The notes beneath the pieces were generated by a model, which saw only the letters and a program-made list of their open reading frames with translations, did no database searches and had not been told where the DNA came from. This document shows positions 42,536 to 51,211 of a stretch of DNA of 64,000 nucleotides, piece after piece. Made by a program: the position numbers and the translations under genes. Location: assembly GCA_938083445.1 (NCBI GenBank), contig CALKCP010000019.1:1-64000 (forward strand), read 5' to 3'. The stretch's first letter is position 1. Each line of letters starts with the position of its first letter. This stretch comes from an uncultured Ulvibacter sp. (GTDB lineage Bacteria; Bacteroidota; Bacteroidia; Flavobacteriales; Flavobacteriaceae).

Positions 42536-43491
42536 TATTTTGATGGTTTGTATTTAGATTCATTAAAAAGCACCTCAGCATTCTTACTCATTAACTGTTG
42601 TACTGAAGATTCACTATTGTTCATATATGATTTAACAATCTGCCAGCCCAAAAAGCGACCAACCATTCCAGGAGAATCATTGTCTATTTCAAGATAAAAC
42701 TTCGAAAACGGAGCCGGGTTTATAAACTGAGCAGGTAATTTCGTGCTGGTGCTAAAAAGGATTTCTTTTTCTACAAAATAACGCCACATTTCACTTTCAT
42801 TATCTCTTGCCCATGCCAATTGTTCCTCGGTATAGCCTATTTTTTCCGCATCATGAGTATTTGGGAGCCATACGTCTTTTAAATAGAGCTCCTTTCCATA
42901 GAAAATCATTTGCGCCAATAGAGAACGCTGTTTCGGCTTGACAATTAACTCTTGCGCATAGGCCGAAGCAATATCGGGACCTAATTGAGATATCTTTAAA
43001 TTTTGTGAAACATACTTTTTTACTCCCTCATAAAAAACATGAGTGCTACCCAAGTAGGTGTCGGCTGCAACGATAAGCAACGTATCTGCCACTATAATTT
43101 TGTTTTGATAATCTACATCAGATGTGGCTATAACCACCGTAGGTGATCTAAATTTTGGAAAGTAATATTTAATATGTTGAAATAGTGAACGAAATTCAAT
43201 TTCCAATATTTCTTCAGTTGGAAAACGCTTAGCAACCTCCTCATTTAATTGCCATTGGAGGGTATCTTGCATTTTTCTCACCCATATTGAATCATGGTAT
43301 TGAGCTGGAAAAAAAATAGGATATTTAGCTTTTAAAGCCTTGAAATTTGATGGAGTAGCCGCTGCGAACTCTTTATCAAAACGCACAAGCTCAACCCTCA
43401 TAGGAATCGCCTCAATTTCCTTCTCAATAGTACTCTTAGATGAGCAATTAATAAGAAAAAAACACGTAAGAATTAAAAGACAGTATTTCAT
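42535..43491 (-). CDS. gldB: Gliding motility lipoprotein GldB
   Basis: GldB is a lipoprotein of the cell envelope required for gliding and linked to the type IX system. With the ATG at 43491 it has 318 residues and a lipoprotein signal MKYCLLILTCFFLINCSS with Cys16 as the acylated residue. The frame from 43515 adds eight residues ahead of the signal. Conserved features include VELVRFDKEFAAA near 35-50 and VIATSDVDYQNKIIVADTLL (about 120-139). A minus-strand TACCTTTG box lies about 70 bases upstream. gldC and an unknown gene follow without gaps. Confidence 0.93.
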   Translation of the reverse strand: MKYCLLILTCFFLINCSSKSTIEKEIEAIPMRVELVRFDKEFAAATPSNFKALKAKYPIFFPAQYHDSIWVRKMQDTLQWQLNEEVAKRFPTEEILEIEFRSLFQHIKYYFPKFRSPTVVIATSDVDYQNKIIVADTLLIVAADTYLGSTHVFYEGVKKYVSQNLKISQLGPDIASAYAQELIVKPKQRSLLAQMIFYGKELYLKDVWLPNTHDAEKIGYTEEQLAWARDNESEMWRYFVEKEILFSTSTKLPAQFINPAPFSKFYLEIDNDSPGMVGRFLGWQIVKSYMNNSESSVQQLMSKNAEVLFNESKYKPSK

Positions 43492-43548
43492 AAAAATGAC
43501 CTCAATAATTGACAAACGCTTCTTGCCAATTTAAATTTTACTTTTCAT

Positions 43549-43556
43549 TACTTTTG
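43549..43556 (+). promoter_or_regulatory. Promoter box of nadE
   Basis: TACTTTTG matches TAnnTTTG; a TTG at 43523-43525 is 23 bases upstream, at the upper limit of the consensus spacing. The ATG follows 41 bases later. Confidence 0.55.
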
Positions 43557-43561
43557 TTTCG

Positions 43562-43569
43562 CAAAGGTA
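43562..43569 (-). promoter_or_regulatory. Promoter box of the gldBC operon, facing the nadE box
   Basis: The minus strand reads TACCTTTG, a TAnnTTTG match. It is only five bases from the nadE box on the other strand, so RNA polymerase could not fill both at once. Confidence 0.5.
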
Positions 43570-43597
43570 TTATTATAATCGTATTAAATCTCATAAA

Positions 43598-44389
43598 ATG
43601 CAAACCGAAAACGTTGTTGATTATATCGTTAATTGGCTAAAAGATTATGCCGTAAAGGCGAAAATGGAGGGATTCGTTATAGGTATTAGCGGCGGTATAG
43701 ATTCGGCTGTAACTTCCGCGCTATGCGCTCGAACAGGATTGAAATTACTTTGTTTAGAAATGCCGATACACCAGGCTTCTTCACAGGTAAGCAGAGCCAA
43801 AACCCATATAGAGTGGCTACAAAGCAGCCATAAAAAGGTGTCGATAAAACAAGTCGAACTAACTCGGGTTTTTGACAACTTCGTAGCAGCATTACCAGCA
43901 GTAGCAAACGAAGAAGACCGGTTTATGTCACTTGCAAACACAAGGGCACGGCTAAGAATGACCTCCTTATATTATTTTGCCGCCTTACACAGATATCTCG
44001 TAGCGGGTACTGGGAACAAAGTAGAAGATTTCGGTGTTGGTTTTTACACCAAATATGGAGACGGAGGTGTGGATGTTAGCCCCATTGCCGATTTAATGAA
44101 ATCTGAAGTATATGAAATCGCAAAGTTCTTAGACATTAATCAGGAAATTATCACCGCAGCACCAACAGATGGCCTTTGGGGAGATGACAGAACAGATGAA
44201 GATCAGATCGGCGCGAGTTATGACGAATTGGAATGGGCGATGAAAATGCAAGAATTAGGTAGGAGTTTGGATGAATTTACAGGACGAGAAAAGATTGTTT
44301 TTGAAATTTACATTCGACTCAACAAAATAAACCAACATAAAATGCAACCTATTCCGGTCTGTGAAATTCCCAAACAATATAGGCAATAG
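43598..44389 (+). CDS. nadE: NH3-dependent NAD+ synthetase NadE
   Basis: NadE amidates deamido-NAD+ with ATP to give NAD+, the last step of NAD synthesis. The 263-residue protein is the ammonia-dependent form; no glutaminase domain is fused. Motifs: the PP-loop VIGISGGIDSAVTSALCA (about 27-44), SLANTRARLRMTSLYYFA (about 109-126), VAGTGNKVEDFGVGFYTKYG (about 134-153), VDVSPIADLMKSEVYE, and APTDGLWGDDRTDEDQIG (about 187-204). It has its own promoter. Confidence 0.96.
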   Translation: MQTENVVDYIVNWLKDYAVKAKMEGFVIGISGGIDSAVTSALCARTGLKLLCLEMPIHQASSQVSRAKTHIEWLQSSHKKVSIKQVELTRVFDNFVAALPAVANEEDRFMSLANTRARLRMTSLYYFAALHRYLVAGTGNKVEDFGVGFYTKYGDGGVDVSPIADLMKSEVYEIAKFLDINQEIITAAPTDGLWGDDRTDEDQIGASYDELEWAMKMQELGRSLDEFTGREKIVFEIYIRLNKINQHKMQPIPVCEIPKQYRQ

Positions 44390-44542
44390 TTGTTTTTAAA
44401 CGACTTTTCATCATTTTTAGCGAAAAAAAACTGTAGATACCAAACTTTTATCTAATATTGAAATGTAGTAAAAATAGTACAAAAATACCAGACCAGTATT
44501 ATCTACGATGTAAGTAATTTTCTTTTGAAAAAAACTAGAAGC

Positions 44543-45175
44543 ATGAAAACCATTTTTATTGCAGACCATCATCCCATGACTCGAAAAGGAATTTCGTGTA
44601 TGCTAAAGGAGAATAAAAACTTTAGTATTATCGGAAAAGCAAATAATGGGTCCGAACTATACAGAAATTTAAGATTAGCGGTCCCTGATATTCTGATCAT
44701 GGAAATAGATCTACCCGATATAAATGGCATCAATGCTCTACGAAGTATTAAAACAGAATTTCCAAAAATGCGGGTTCTTATATACTCTGCGCACCCAGAA
44801 GAAATCTATGCCCTTAGAAGTATTAAATCGGGAGCTGCAGGTTATGTTCCTAAAACAGCATCAGTAAAATCACTTTCAAAAGCTCTGAAGCAAATTAGTA
44901 AAGGTGGTATTTTCTTAAACGAAGAACTTACATCGACATTTACGAACAGAAATGTTGGAGAGACTAGTGCCATAAGCCGTTATAAAAAATTATCTTCTAG
45001 GGAAGTTGAAGTGTTAAATTTACTTTCAAATGGGAAACGTAATAAAGATATCGCCAACGCTTTAAGCATCAACGAGAAAACGGTAAGCACTTATAAAACT
45101 CGTTTGTTGAAAAAATTAAAAGTAGACAACCTAGCCGATCTTATACATCAGTCTAGAATGTTTCAGATTGGGTGA
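44543..45175 (+). CDS. LuxR/NarL-type response regulator with altered phospho-acceptor
   Basis: The product has 210 residues: a receiver-like domain (1-115) and a GerE/LuxR helix-turn-helix (about 148-206, LSSREVEVLNLLSNGKRNKD and LSINEKTVSTYKTRLLKKL). In the receiver, the acidic pocket normally Asp-Asp reads Asp8-His9, and the phospho-acceptor Asp is Glu54 (ILIMEIDLPDING). The conserved Ser82 and Lys104 (YVPKTAS) remain. Classical phosphorylation is therefore unlikely; Glu may mimic an always-on state. The ATG at 44543 is chosen over a TTG at 44525. No kinase gene is adjacent. It is convergent with dnaG, with one base between the stop codons. Confidence 0.9.
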   Translation: MKTIFIADHHPMTRKGISCMLKENKNFSIIGKANNGSELYRNLRLAVPDILIMEIDLPDINGINALRSIKTEFPKMRVLIYSAHPEEIYALRSIKSGAAGYVPKTASVKSLSKALKQISKGGIFLNEELTSTFTNRNVGETSAISRYKKLSSREVEVLNLLSNGKRNKDIANALSINEKTVSTYKTRLLKKLKVDNLADLIHQSRMFQIG

Positions 45176-45176
45176 T

Positions 45177-47135
45177 TTATAAAACCCTATTCAGTTTTTC
45201 TGAAAGGACTTTTTTAAGTGTTATGTAATCTACAATATCCTGAAGACTGTTTTCCCGTCCATCTGGTTCTTGAACCTTAATTTCTTCCGAAAGTTCATTG
45301 ATTTTTTGCGTCACTAAATAACGACGTAGATTTAATATTGTTTCACTTACAACCTGCGCAATAGTATGCGTTTTCTCTTTTACGTAGATTTGTTTGCTTT
45401 CCCAATCATGTAAGTTGTAGCGTTCCTCGTCCATTAAAATATCCGTAATTGACGACGCTTTTTCTGACTGTAGTTCGTTGATAAATGTATCTATTTGAAA
45501 ACCCTCATCTGTATTAAGCTTATTAATTATTTCATAATATAACACCCTAAAATCTTCGTTAGCAAATTCGATCTCGTCATCTTGTAGGTCAAGATAGACC
45601 TTTTCAAACACCTTAGATTTTACTGTTTCAGGCTTAAAGGCAATTTCTCCTTTTTCATTTGTTTCAAGGATTAAGTCTTCGAACTCTTCCTCTACAGTGC
45701 CGTACAACAGCAACAACTCAATAATCTTACGTTCAAGCTCGTAGAGTATATTTATCTTTCTAACACTTTGTTTTTCCGGAGTTACTACATTGAAAACCTG
45801 TGGAGCTACTGTTTTTTTTCCTGTGTCTTTTCGTTCCTTTTGAAGGATTTGAGCGAGTGTATCAAACAACACATCCTCAGAAATATCCATAATACGAGAA
45901 CATTCCTTTATGTACACCTCTCGCTTAATAACATCCGGTATTTTGGCGATGCTAACAACCATATCCCGAATCGTCTCTGCTTTTTTAATAGGATCATTCT
46001 TAGCCTCCATCGCTAACAACGAAGCCTTAAAACTTATAAAATCTTGAGACTTTTCTTTTAGATATGTTCTAATCGCGTCTAAGGAATTATTTCGAGCAAA
46101 ACTATCGGGGTCTTCTCCTTCAGGAAAAGTGCAAATTTTCACATTCATTCCTTGCTCCAAAATAAGATCGACCCCTCTCAAAGAAGCTCTGAGACCAGCA
46201 GCATCGCCATCAAAAAGAACTGTAATGTTTTTTGTCAAACGATTCACCAAGCGAATTTGATCGGATGTAAGAGCCGTTCCCGACGAAGAAACCACATTGT
46301 GAATACCTGCTTGATATAACTGTATTACGTCTGTATACCCTTCTACCAAGTAACAATTATCTTCTTTTGCAATACTTTGTTTTGCCAAGTAAATCCCATA
46401 AAGCACTTTGCTCTTATGGTAAATATCACTTTCGGGAGAGTTGAGATACTTCGCTGCTTTTTTATCGCTCTTAAGAATTCGCCCACCGAATCCTAAAGTT
46501 CTACCACTCATGCTTAAAATAGGGAAAATAACACGACCCTTAAAACGATCGAATTGTTTTTCGCCTTTTACAATACTTAAGCCTGTTTTTTCAAGATATT
46601 CGAGTTTATATGCCTTTTTAATTGCAGCCGTCGTAAAGGCATCCCACTGATCTAGGGAATAACCCAACTCGAATTTTTTTATTGTCTCATCGGTAAAGCC
46701 TCTTTCCTTAAAATAGGATAGTCCAATCGCTTTCCCATGTTCCGATTTTAATAAGGTGCTATGAAAATAATCTTTCGCAAAATCACTTACCAAATAAAGG
46801 CTTTCACGCTCGTTGGCCTGCTCTTTCTGTTCATCAGACTGAACGGTTTCTTCAATCTCTATTCCATATTTCTTTGCTAAGTATTTAATCGCTTCCGGGT
46901 AGGTGAAGTGCTCATGCTCCATTAGGAATGCGACAACATTCCCCCCTTTTCCACTGGAGAAATCTTTCCAAATTTGTTTTACTGGAGATACCATGAAACT
47001 GGGTGAGCGCTCATCTGTAAAAGGGCTTAAGCCTTTAAAATTACTTCCAGATTTCTTTAATTGTACAAAATCCCCAACAACCTCCTCAACGCGGGCAGTT
47101 TCAAATACATTATCAATGGTGGTTCTTGCAATCAA
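45177..47135 (-). CDS. dnaG: DNA primase DnaG with degenerate zinc-binding domain
   Basis: DnaG makes the RNA primers for DNA replication with the helicase DnaB. The 652 residues have the N-terminal zinc-ribbon fold region (FKGLSPFTDERSPSF, 33-47; IWKDFSSGKGGNVVAFLM, 55-72), the RNA-polymerase core with GYSLDQWDAF and GRVIFPI, the TOPRIM part with LVEGYTDVIQLYQAGIHNVV and LFDGDAAGLRASLRG (Asp pair) and EGEDPDSFARN, and a C-terminal helical domain. All four zinc ligands of the usual CHCC set are replaced (Ser37, Thr40, Asp58, Ser61). The start is TTG at 47135; no ATG is near. A minus-strand TATATTTG box lies 31 bases upstream. Confidence 0.95.
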   Translation of the reverse strand: MIARTTIDNVFETARVEEVVGDFVQLKKSGSNFKGLSPFTDERSPSFMVSPVKQIWKDFSSGKGGNVVAFLMEHEHFTYPEAIKYLAKKYGIEIEETVQSDEQKEQANERESLYLVSDFAKDYFHSTLLKSEHGKAIGLSYFKERGFTDETIKKFELGYSLDQWDAFTTAAIKKAYKLEYLEKTGLSIVKGEKQFDRFKGRVIFPILSMSGRTLGFGGRILKSDKKAAKYLNSPESDIYHKSKVLYGIYLAKQSIAKEDNCYLVEGYTDVIQLYQAGIHNVVSSSGTALTSDQIRLVNRLTKNITVLFDGDAAGLRASLRGVDLILEQGMNVKICTFPEGEDPDSFARNNSLDAIRTYLKEKSQDFISFKASLLAMEAKNDPIKKAETIRDMVVSIAKIPDVIKREVYIKECSRIMDISEDVLFDTLAQILQKERKDTGKKTVAPQVFNVVTPEKQSVRKINILYELERKIIELLLLYGTVEEEFEDLILETNEKGEIAFKPETVKSKVFEKVYLDLQDDEIEFANEDFRVLYYEIINKLNTDEGFQIDTFINELQSEKASSITDILMDEERYNLHDWESKQIYVKEKTHTIAQVVSETILNLRRYLVTQKINELSEEIKVQEPDGRENSLQDIVDYITLKKVLSEKLNRVL

Positions 47136-47165
47136 AAGAAAATGTTTTCAGAGAAAAAAGATACA

Positions 47166-47173
47166 CAAATATA
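47166..47173 (-). promoter_or_regulatory. -7 box of dnaG
   Basis: The minus strand reads TATATTTG, a TAnnTTTG match, 30 bases before the TTG start, just downstream of the terminator of the preceding minus-strand gene. Confidence 0.5.
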
Positions 47174-47177
47174 CTTT

Positions 47178-47210
47178 TAAAAATCAAAAAAGGCTTCCCG
47201 AAAGAAGCCT
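47178..47210 (-). terminator. Terminator of the polyprenyl synthase gene
   Basis: AGGCTTC (47191-47197) and GAAGCCT (47204-47210) pair around a six-base loop; on the minus strand the stem runs on into TTTTTTGATTTTT. It separates this gene from dnaG. Confidence 0.8.
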
Positions 47211-47349
47211 ATTGCTAAAGCAAATATACTATTCACTAATACCAGGACCATCTCAGGCCTATAGATATATTTTGTTGGGTAATAAAAAGATCCTTATTAC
47301 GTCGTTATATGGAAATAGAAAAGCGCATATGCGGCTCCTCTTTCTAAAC

Positions 47350-48327
47350 TTATTGCCTGCGATCAATAACATAGTTGACCATCAATTCGAGAGATTCTTT
47401 ATACGGAGTAGTAGGGTACATATGAAGTAACTCGAGCGCTCTTTGTTGATATCCTTTCATGGCCTCTATAGCATACTCTAAACCTCCATTATCTTTCACG
47501 AAACGAATCACCTCTTTGACTCTTTTGGCATCCTTATTATGGTTTTTGACTGAATTGATAAGCCACCTTTTATCCTTCTCAGAAGCATTATTTAACACAT
47601 AGATCAAAGGAAGTGTCATTTTCCGCTCTTTTATGTCAATGCCCGTAGGCTTGCCTATTTGATCGTCCCCGTAATCGAAAAGGTCGTCTTTAATTTGAAA
47701 AGCTATCCCAATAAGAGCACCAAACTTTCGCATATTTTCTACTTTATCTGCATCTGCATTTACAGATTTTGCTCCCATGGCACAACATGCAGCAATAAGC
47801 GTGGCTGTTTTCTGCCTGATAATTTCGAAATAGATATCCTCCGTAATATCCAAATTTCTTGCTTTTTCTATTTGAAGAAGTTCGCCCTCACTCATCTCTC
47901 GAACAGCGACAGAAATTATTTTTAAAAGATCAAAATCATCGTTATCAATAGACAAGAGAAGACCCTTTGACAATAAAAAGTCCCCTACTAAAACTGCAAT
48001 TTTATTTTTCCATAGTGCATTTATGGAAAAAAAACCTCGCCTACGGTTGCTGTCATCTACTACATCATCGTGCACCAAGGTGGCTGTATGAATTAGTTCA
48101 ATGACCGAAGCACCGCGATATGTTCGTTCATTTACCTCTCCATTATTACTCATTTTTGCAATAAGAAAAACAAACATGGGTCGCATTTGTTTTCCCTTGC
48201 GGTTCACAACATAATGAGTAATTCGATTAAGCAACGAAATTTTTGATGACATCGAAAGTTGAAACTTTTTTTCAAAAAGTTCCATTTCATATTCAATAGG
48301 TGCTTTTATTTGAGAGACTATTTTCAT
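47350..48327 (-). CDS. Trans-polyprenyl diphosphate synthase
   Basis: This enzyme condenses isopentenyl diphosphate units onto an allylic diphosphate to build a long all-trans chain, most likely the side chain of menaquinone (octaprenyl-type). The 325 residues show the first Asp-rich motif LVHDDVVDDSNRRRG (DDxxD, about 89-103), GKQMRPMFVFLIAK (about 45-58), and the second motif IAFQIKDDLFDYGDD (about 211-225). Chain length cannot be set from sequence alone, so no gene symbol is given. A promoter of type TTG-N22-TACTTTTG precedes it. Confidence 0.92.
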   Translation of the reverse strand: MKIVSQIKAPIEYEMELFEKKFQLSMSSKISLLNRITHYVVNRKGKQMRPMFVFLIAKMSNNGEVNERTYRGASVIELIHTATLVHDDVVDDSNRRRGFFSINALWKNKIAVLVGDFLLSKGLLLSIDNDDFDLLKIISVAVREMSEGELLQIEKARNLDITEDIYFEIIRQKTATLIAACCAMGAKSVNADADKVENMRKFGALIGIAFQIKDDLFDYGDDQIGKPTGIDIKERKMTLPLIYVLNNASEKDKRWLINSVKNHNKDAKRVKEVIRFVKDNGGLEYAIEAMKGYQQRALELLHMYPTTPYKESLELMVNYVIDRRQ

Positions 48328-48334
48328 TGAGGGC

Positions 48335-48367
48335 CAAAAGTAGTTAAATATGATAATGTATCTGCAA
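48335..48367 (-). promoter_or_regulatory. Promoter of the polyprenyl synthase gene
   Basis: On the minus strand a TTG (48365-48367) is 22 bases from TACTTTTG (48335-48342), fitting the flavobacterial consensus. The ATG follows seven bases after the box, so the leader is extremely short. Confidence 0.6.
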
Positions 48368-48700
48368 CTTTAGAATTTGTTTAACCTATTAACCACATCC
48401 TCTCGATTGTACACAAACAAACCTAAAATCATTTTCAAAAGTCAAAGGAGCGTTGCATCTAGCTATAATAATAACTATTTAATTTTCACAGCATTCTTTT
48501 TTTTATTTGAGAGAGGTAATAGAAAAACAGTGTAATGTCCAGCAAAAATGCAGTCATTTAAGAAAAACTATTTCTCTATCAAAACACAATTGATAAGATA
48601 GCTGTTTCGAAAAGTGGAGAAAATAGTTTTTGGCTTAATCTTTGGTAATTTACATCTAAAGTAGTTACTTTAGTGACCATAATTTTAATAAGAAAAAAAA
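48368..48700. other. Intergenic region, no gene seen
   Basis: About 330 bases, AT-rich, with no convincing frame, tRNA or repeat. A near-match promoter box TACTTTAG (48666-48673, one mismatch to TAnnTTTG) lies before the small secreted protein gene. Confidence 0.4.
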
Positions 48701-49051
48701 ATGAAAAACGTTATCACAGTTATTGTTTTCGCATTAGTAGCATTGTTTACTACTAATAGTGCTGTTGCTCAGAGTCTAACTCAGGATGCCGACAGGCCAG
48801 AAGTTATCGCTAAAACTAAAACAGCCCAATTAAACGAAATGCTACAACTCAATGGTGATCAGCAAAGAACTGTATTTAGAGCGCTTGTCGCAAATGAAGT
48901 GAGTTACAAAAAGCAAATCAACGGCAAAGACATCAATAACGCTAGCGTGATTGCCGATAAGAAAAAGGTTGATGCTGCTCTTACAGCTTCTATGAAAAAC
49001 ACATTAACAGCCGATCAATTTTTAAAATGGCAGGCCTTGACAAAACAATAG
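48701..49051 (+). CDS. Small secreted protein of unknown function
   Basis: I recognise no named family. The 116-residue product has a clear signal peptide (MKNVITVIVFALVALFTTNS, cleavage probably after Ala-Val-Ala at 23), then a soluble helical domain rich in Lys, Ala and Gln: KTKTAQLNEMLQLNGDQQR, a middle Asn/Ser stretch, and MKNTLTADQFLKWQ at the end. The pattern of a Leu-x-Leu helix followed by a closing helix ending LTADQFLKW resembles small Spy/CpxP-like or DUF4168-like periplasmic proteins, but this is only a resemblance. It is a single gene with a terminator 22 bases downstream. Confidence 0.75.
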   Translation: MKNVITVIVFALVALFTTNSAVAQSLTQDADRPEVIAKTKTAQLNEMLQLNGDQQRTVFRALVANEVSYKKQINGKDINNASVIADKKKVDAALTASMKNTLTADQFLKWQALTKQ

Positions 49052-49073
49052 GACATCTAAAAATACCTTAATC

Positions 49074-49110
49074 AAACCCTCTTTAGCATCAAGCAATTGA
49101 GGGTTTTTTA
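49074..49110. terminator. Bidirectional terminator between the small secreted protein gene and hemL
   Basis: AAACCCTC (49074-49081) and GAGGGTTT (49099-49106) pair across a 17-base loop. T-rich runs follow on the plus strand (TTTTTT); the minus strand has weaker TTTGATT. Confidence 0.7.
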
Positions 49111-50397
49111 TTTCATGTTTTTCGCAACCTTCGCGCAAGCCTCAATCGTTGCATCAAGATCTTCGTATTTCAGCGCATCACACAAGAACCATGATTCATA
49201 GGCACTGGGGGCTATGTATACACCCTCACTCAGGAGTCCGTGAAAGAATTTTTTAAAATTCTCATTATCTCCGAGTGCCGCTGTTTTAAAATCTACTACC
49301 GGAGTTTCCGAAAAATGAATTGAAATCATAGAACCAACTCGGTTAATCGTATGCTTAATATTATTTTTAGAGAATACAGTAGCGAGGCCATGTTCTAAAT
49401 ATTCCGTTTTCTTTTTTAGTGAATCATAGACTTCATTGTTTTTATTTAATTCTTTAAGCATTGCCAATCCAGCAGCCATTGCTAAAGGGTTTCCACTAAG
49501 GGTCCCTGCCTGATATACGGGGCCAAGAGGCGCCAGGTGATTCATAATTTTTTCACGGCCTGCAAAGGCTCCAACAGGCAGACCACCTCCAATCACTTTT
49601 CCAAATGTGATTAAGTCTGCTTTTACTCCATATAATTCTTGAGCCCCGCCTTTTGCGAGCCTAAACCCTGTCATAACCTCATCAAAAATGAGCAGTATGT
49701 TGTTTTCATCACACAAATGCCTTAGCCCTTCTAAAAATCCATCAGCTGGCGGAATACACCCCATATTACCAGCAACTGGTTCAATAATAATACAGGCAAG
49801 TTCCTCTTTGTTTTTTTCAACAAGTGCGGCTACATTATCAATGTCATTATAAACCGCCAATAAGGTGTCTTTTGCAGTTCCTTTGGTGACTCCAGGACTA
49901 TTTGGAGTGCCAAAAGTAACAGCGCCACTTCCAGCCTGTATCAAAAAAGAGTCGCTATGTCCATGATAGCAACCAGCAAATTTTATGATTTTATCTTTTC
50001 CTGTGTACCCTCGCGCCAGTCGTATGGCACTCATGCAGGCCTCCGTGCCACTATTTACAAACCTAATCTTATCAATATTTGGCACCATAGAAACGGCTAA
50101 CTCAGCTATTTCAGTTTCGATTTCAGTTGGCATACCAAAAGAGGTTCCCTTCTTAGCTTTGTCAACGATGGCATCAATTACTGGCTGGTATGCGTGACCT
50201 AAAATCATTGGGCCCCACGAATTTATATAGTCAATCAACCTATTGCCATCAACATCATACAAGTAAGGTCCTTTGGCTTTTTCAACAAATATAGGGTCAC
50301 CGCCTACAGCTTTAAATGCCCGAACCGGAGAATTAACACCTCCAGGAATAACCCTTAGTGCTTCAGCAAATAAAGCACTGCTCCTTTTATATATCAT
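49108..50397 (-). CDS. hemL: Glutamate-1-semialdehyde 2,1-aminomutase
   Basis: HemL converts glutamate-1-semialdehyde to 5-aminolevulinate in the C5 pathway of heme and tetrapyrrole synthesis, using PLP or pyridoxamine phosphate. The 429 residues match the family: [20 protein letters not shown] (10-29), [20 protein letters not shown] (about 112-131), [27 protein letters not shown] (about 234-246), and [15 protein letters not shown] with the PLP-binding Lys at about 264. It is the last gene of a three-gene operon, nine bases after the glucosaminidase gene. Confidence 0.96.
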   Translation of the reverse strand: MIYKRSSALFAEALRVIPGGVNSPVRAFKAVGGDPIFVEKAKGPYLYDVDGNRLIDYINSWGPMILGHAYQPVIDAIVDKAKKGTSFGMPTEIETEIAELAVSMVPNIDKIRFVNSGTEACMSAIRLARGYTGKDKIIKFAGCYHGHSDSFLIQAGSGAVTFGTPNSPGVTKGTAKDTLLAVYNDIDNVAALVEKNKEELACIIIEPVAGNMGCIPPADGFLEGLRHLCDENNILLIFDEVMTGFRLAKGGAQELYGVKADLITFGKVIGGGLPVGAFAGREKIMNHLAPLGPVYQAGTLSGNPLAMAAGLAMLKELNKNNEVYDSLKKKTEYLEHGLATVFSKNNIKHTINRVGSMISIHFSETPVVDFKTAALGDNENFKKFFHGLLSEGVYIAPSAYESWFLCDALKYEDLDATIEACAKVAKNMK

Positions 50398-50406
50398 ATT
50401 AAAATA

Positions 50407-51210
50407 TTAATTATTTACAAAGTCCAGGTATAACTCCTGGCCGATAGAAATTTCATTAGAACGCAATCCATTATACTCTTTTAGCTTGTCTACATCGATA
50501 TTATACTTTCTGGATATACTGTACAATGTGTCTCCTTTTTTCACGGAATATGTTGCGATATGCTTCTTTTTCTTTGATTTTTTACCTAAAACCTGGTTGT
50601 CATAGCTGCTTAAGTTATATCTTTCAATTATTCCGATAAGCTTTTGAGGGTATTTAGGGTCTGTGGCATAACCGGCTTTCCGTAATCCCTTTGCCCAGGC
50701 TTTATAGTCGTCCTCCCTTAGTTCAAAAAGATCACTATACCTGCTTCGTCCCGTCAAGAAGATTGAATGATCCCGAAAAGAGGTCTCAGGATCCTTGTAT
50801 TTTCTGAAACATTCCTGTTCCATATCGTCATCGTGATACACGCGTTTGCCTGTCCAACCCTTATGGCATTTTATTCCGAAGTGATTGTTGGCTTTTTTTG
50901 AAAGTTGCCCTATACCTGCACCGCTTTCCAGAATACCCTGAGCCAAAGTAATACTTGCAGGGATTCCATACTCTTTCATTTCTTCCATTGCAATACCGCT
51001 GTAATCGTCAATATATTTTGAAACAACTTCAAGGTATGAACTATTAGAAGGTAGCTTGGTATTGGGTTTATTTGTAGCAGACGGTTTCGTTTTTTTAGTC
51101 GTATCCAATCGTTCTGTATCGTTTTTCTTCGCGACTATATTCTTTTTTGATCTGCAACTGCTAAGCACAATTGTAAAAACTAGTATGCAACTAAAAGTTC
51201 TAAACAACAT
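50407..51210 (-). CDS. Glucosaminidase-LysM lipoprotein
   Basis: This is a peptidoglycan hydrolase of 267 residues. It has a lipoprotein signal (MLFRTFSCILVFTIVLSSC, acylated Cys19), a Lys/Thr/Pro-rich linker, and a GH73 (FlgJ-like) N-acetylglucosaminidase domain (about 60-200) with the catalytic Glu in GILESGAGIG and YKDPETSFRDHS, RKAGYATDPKYPQKLI. A C-terminal LysM repeat follows (about 220-264, YSVKKGDTLYSISRKYNIDV) for binding glycan. It probably trims peptidoglycan from the periplasmic side of a membrane. It lies in one operon with the ACC-deaminase-like gene (one base upstream) and hemL; the functional link is unclear. Confidence 0.92.
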   Translation of the reverse strand: MLFRTFSCILVFTIVLSSCRSKKNIVAKKNDTERLDTTKKTKPSATNKPNTKLPSNSSYLEVVSKYIDDYSGIAMEEMKEYGIPASITLAQGILESGAGIGQLSKKANNHFGIKCHKGWTGKRVYHDDDMEQECFRKYKDPETSFRDHSIFLTGRSRYSDLFELREDDYKAWAKGLRKAGYATDPKYPQKLIGIIERYNLSSYDNQVLGKKSKKKKHIATYSVKKGDTLYSISRKYNIDVDKLKEYNGLRSNEISIGQELYLDFVNN

Positions 51211-51211
51211 A

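Noticed and set aside
45173-45179. Terminator between the LuxR-type regulator and dnaG
   Set aside because: Only one base separates the stop codons, and no hairpin with T-run is visible; transcripts probably overlap.
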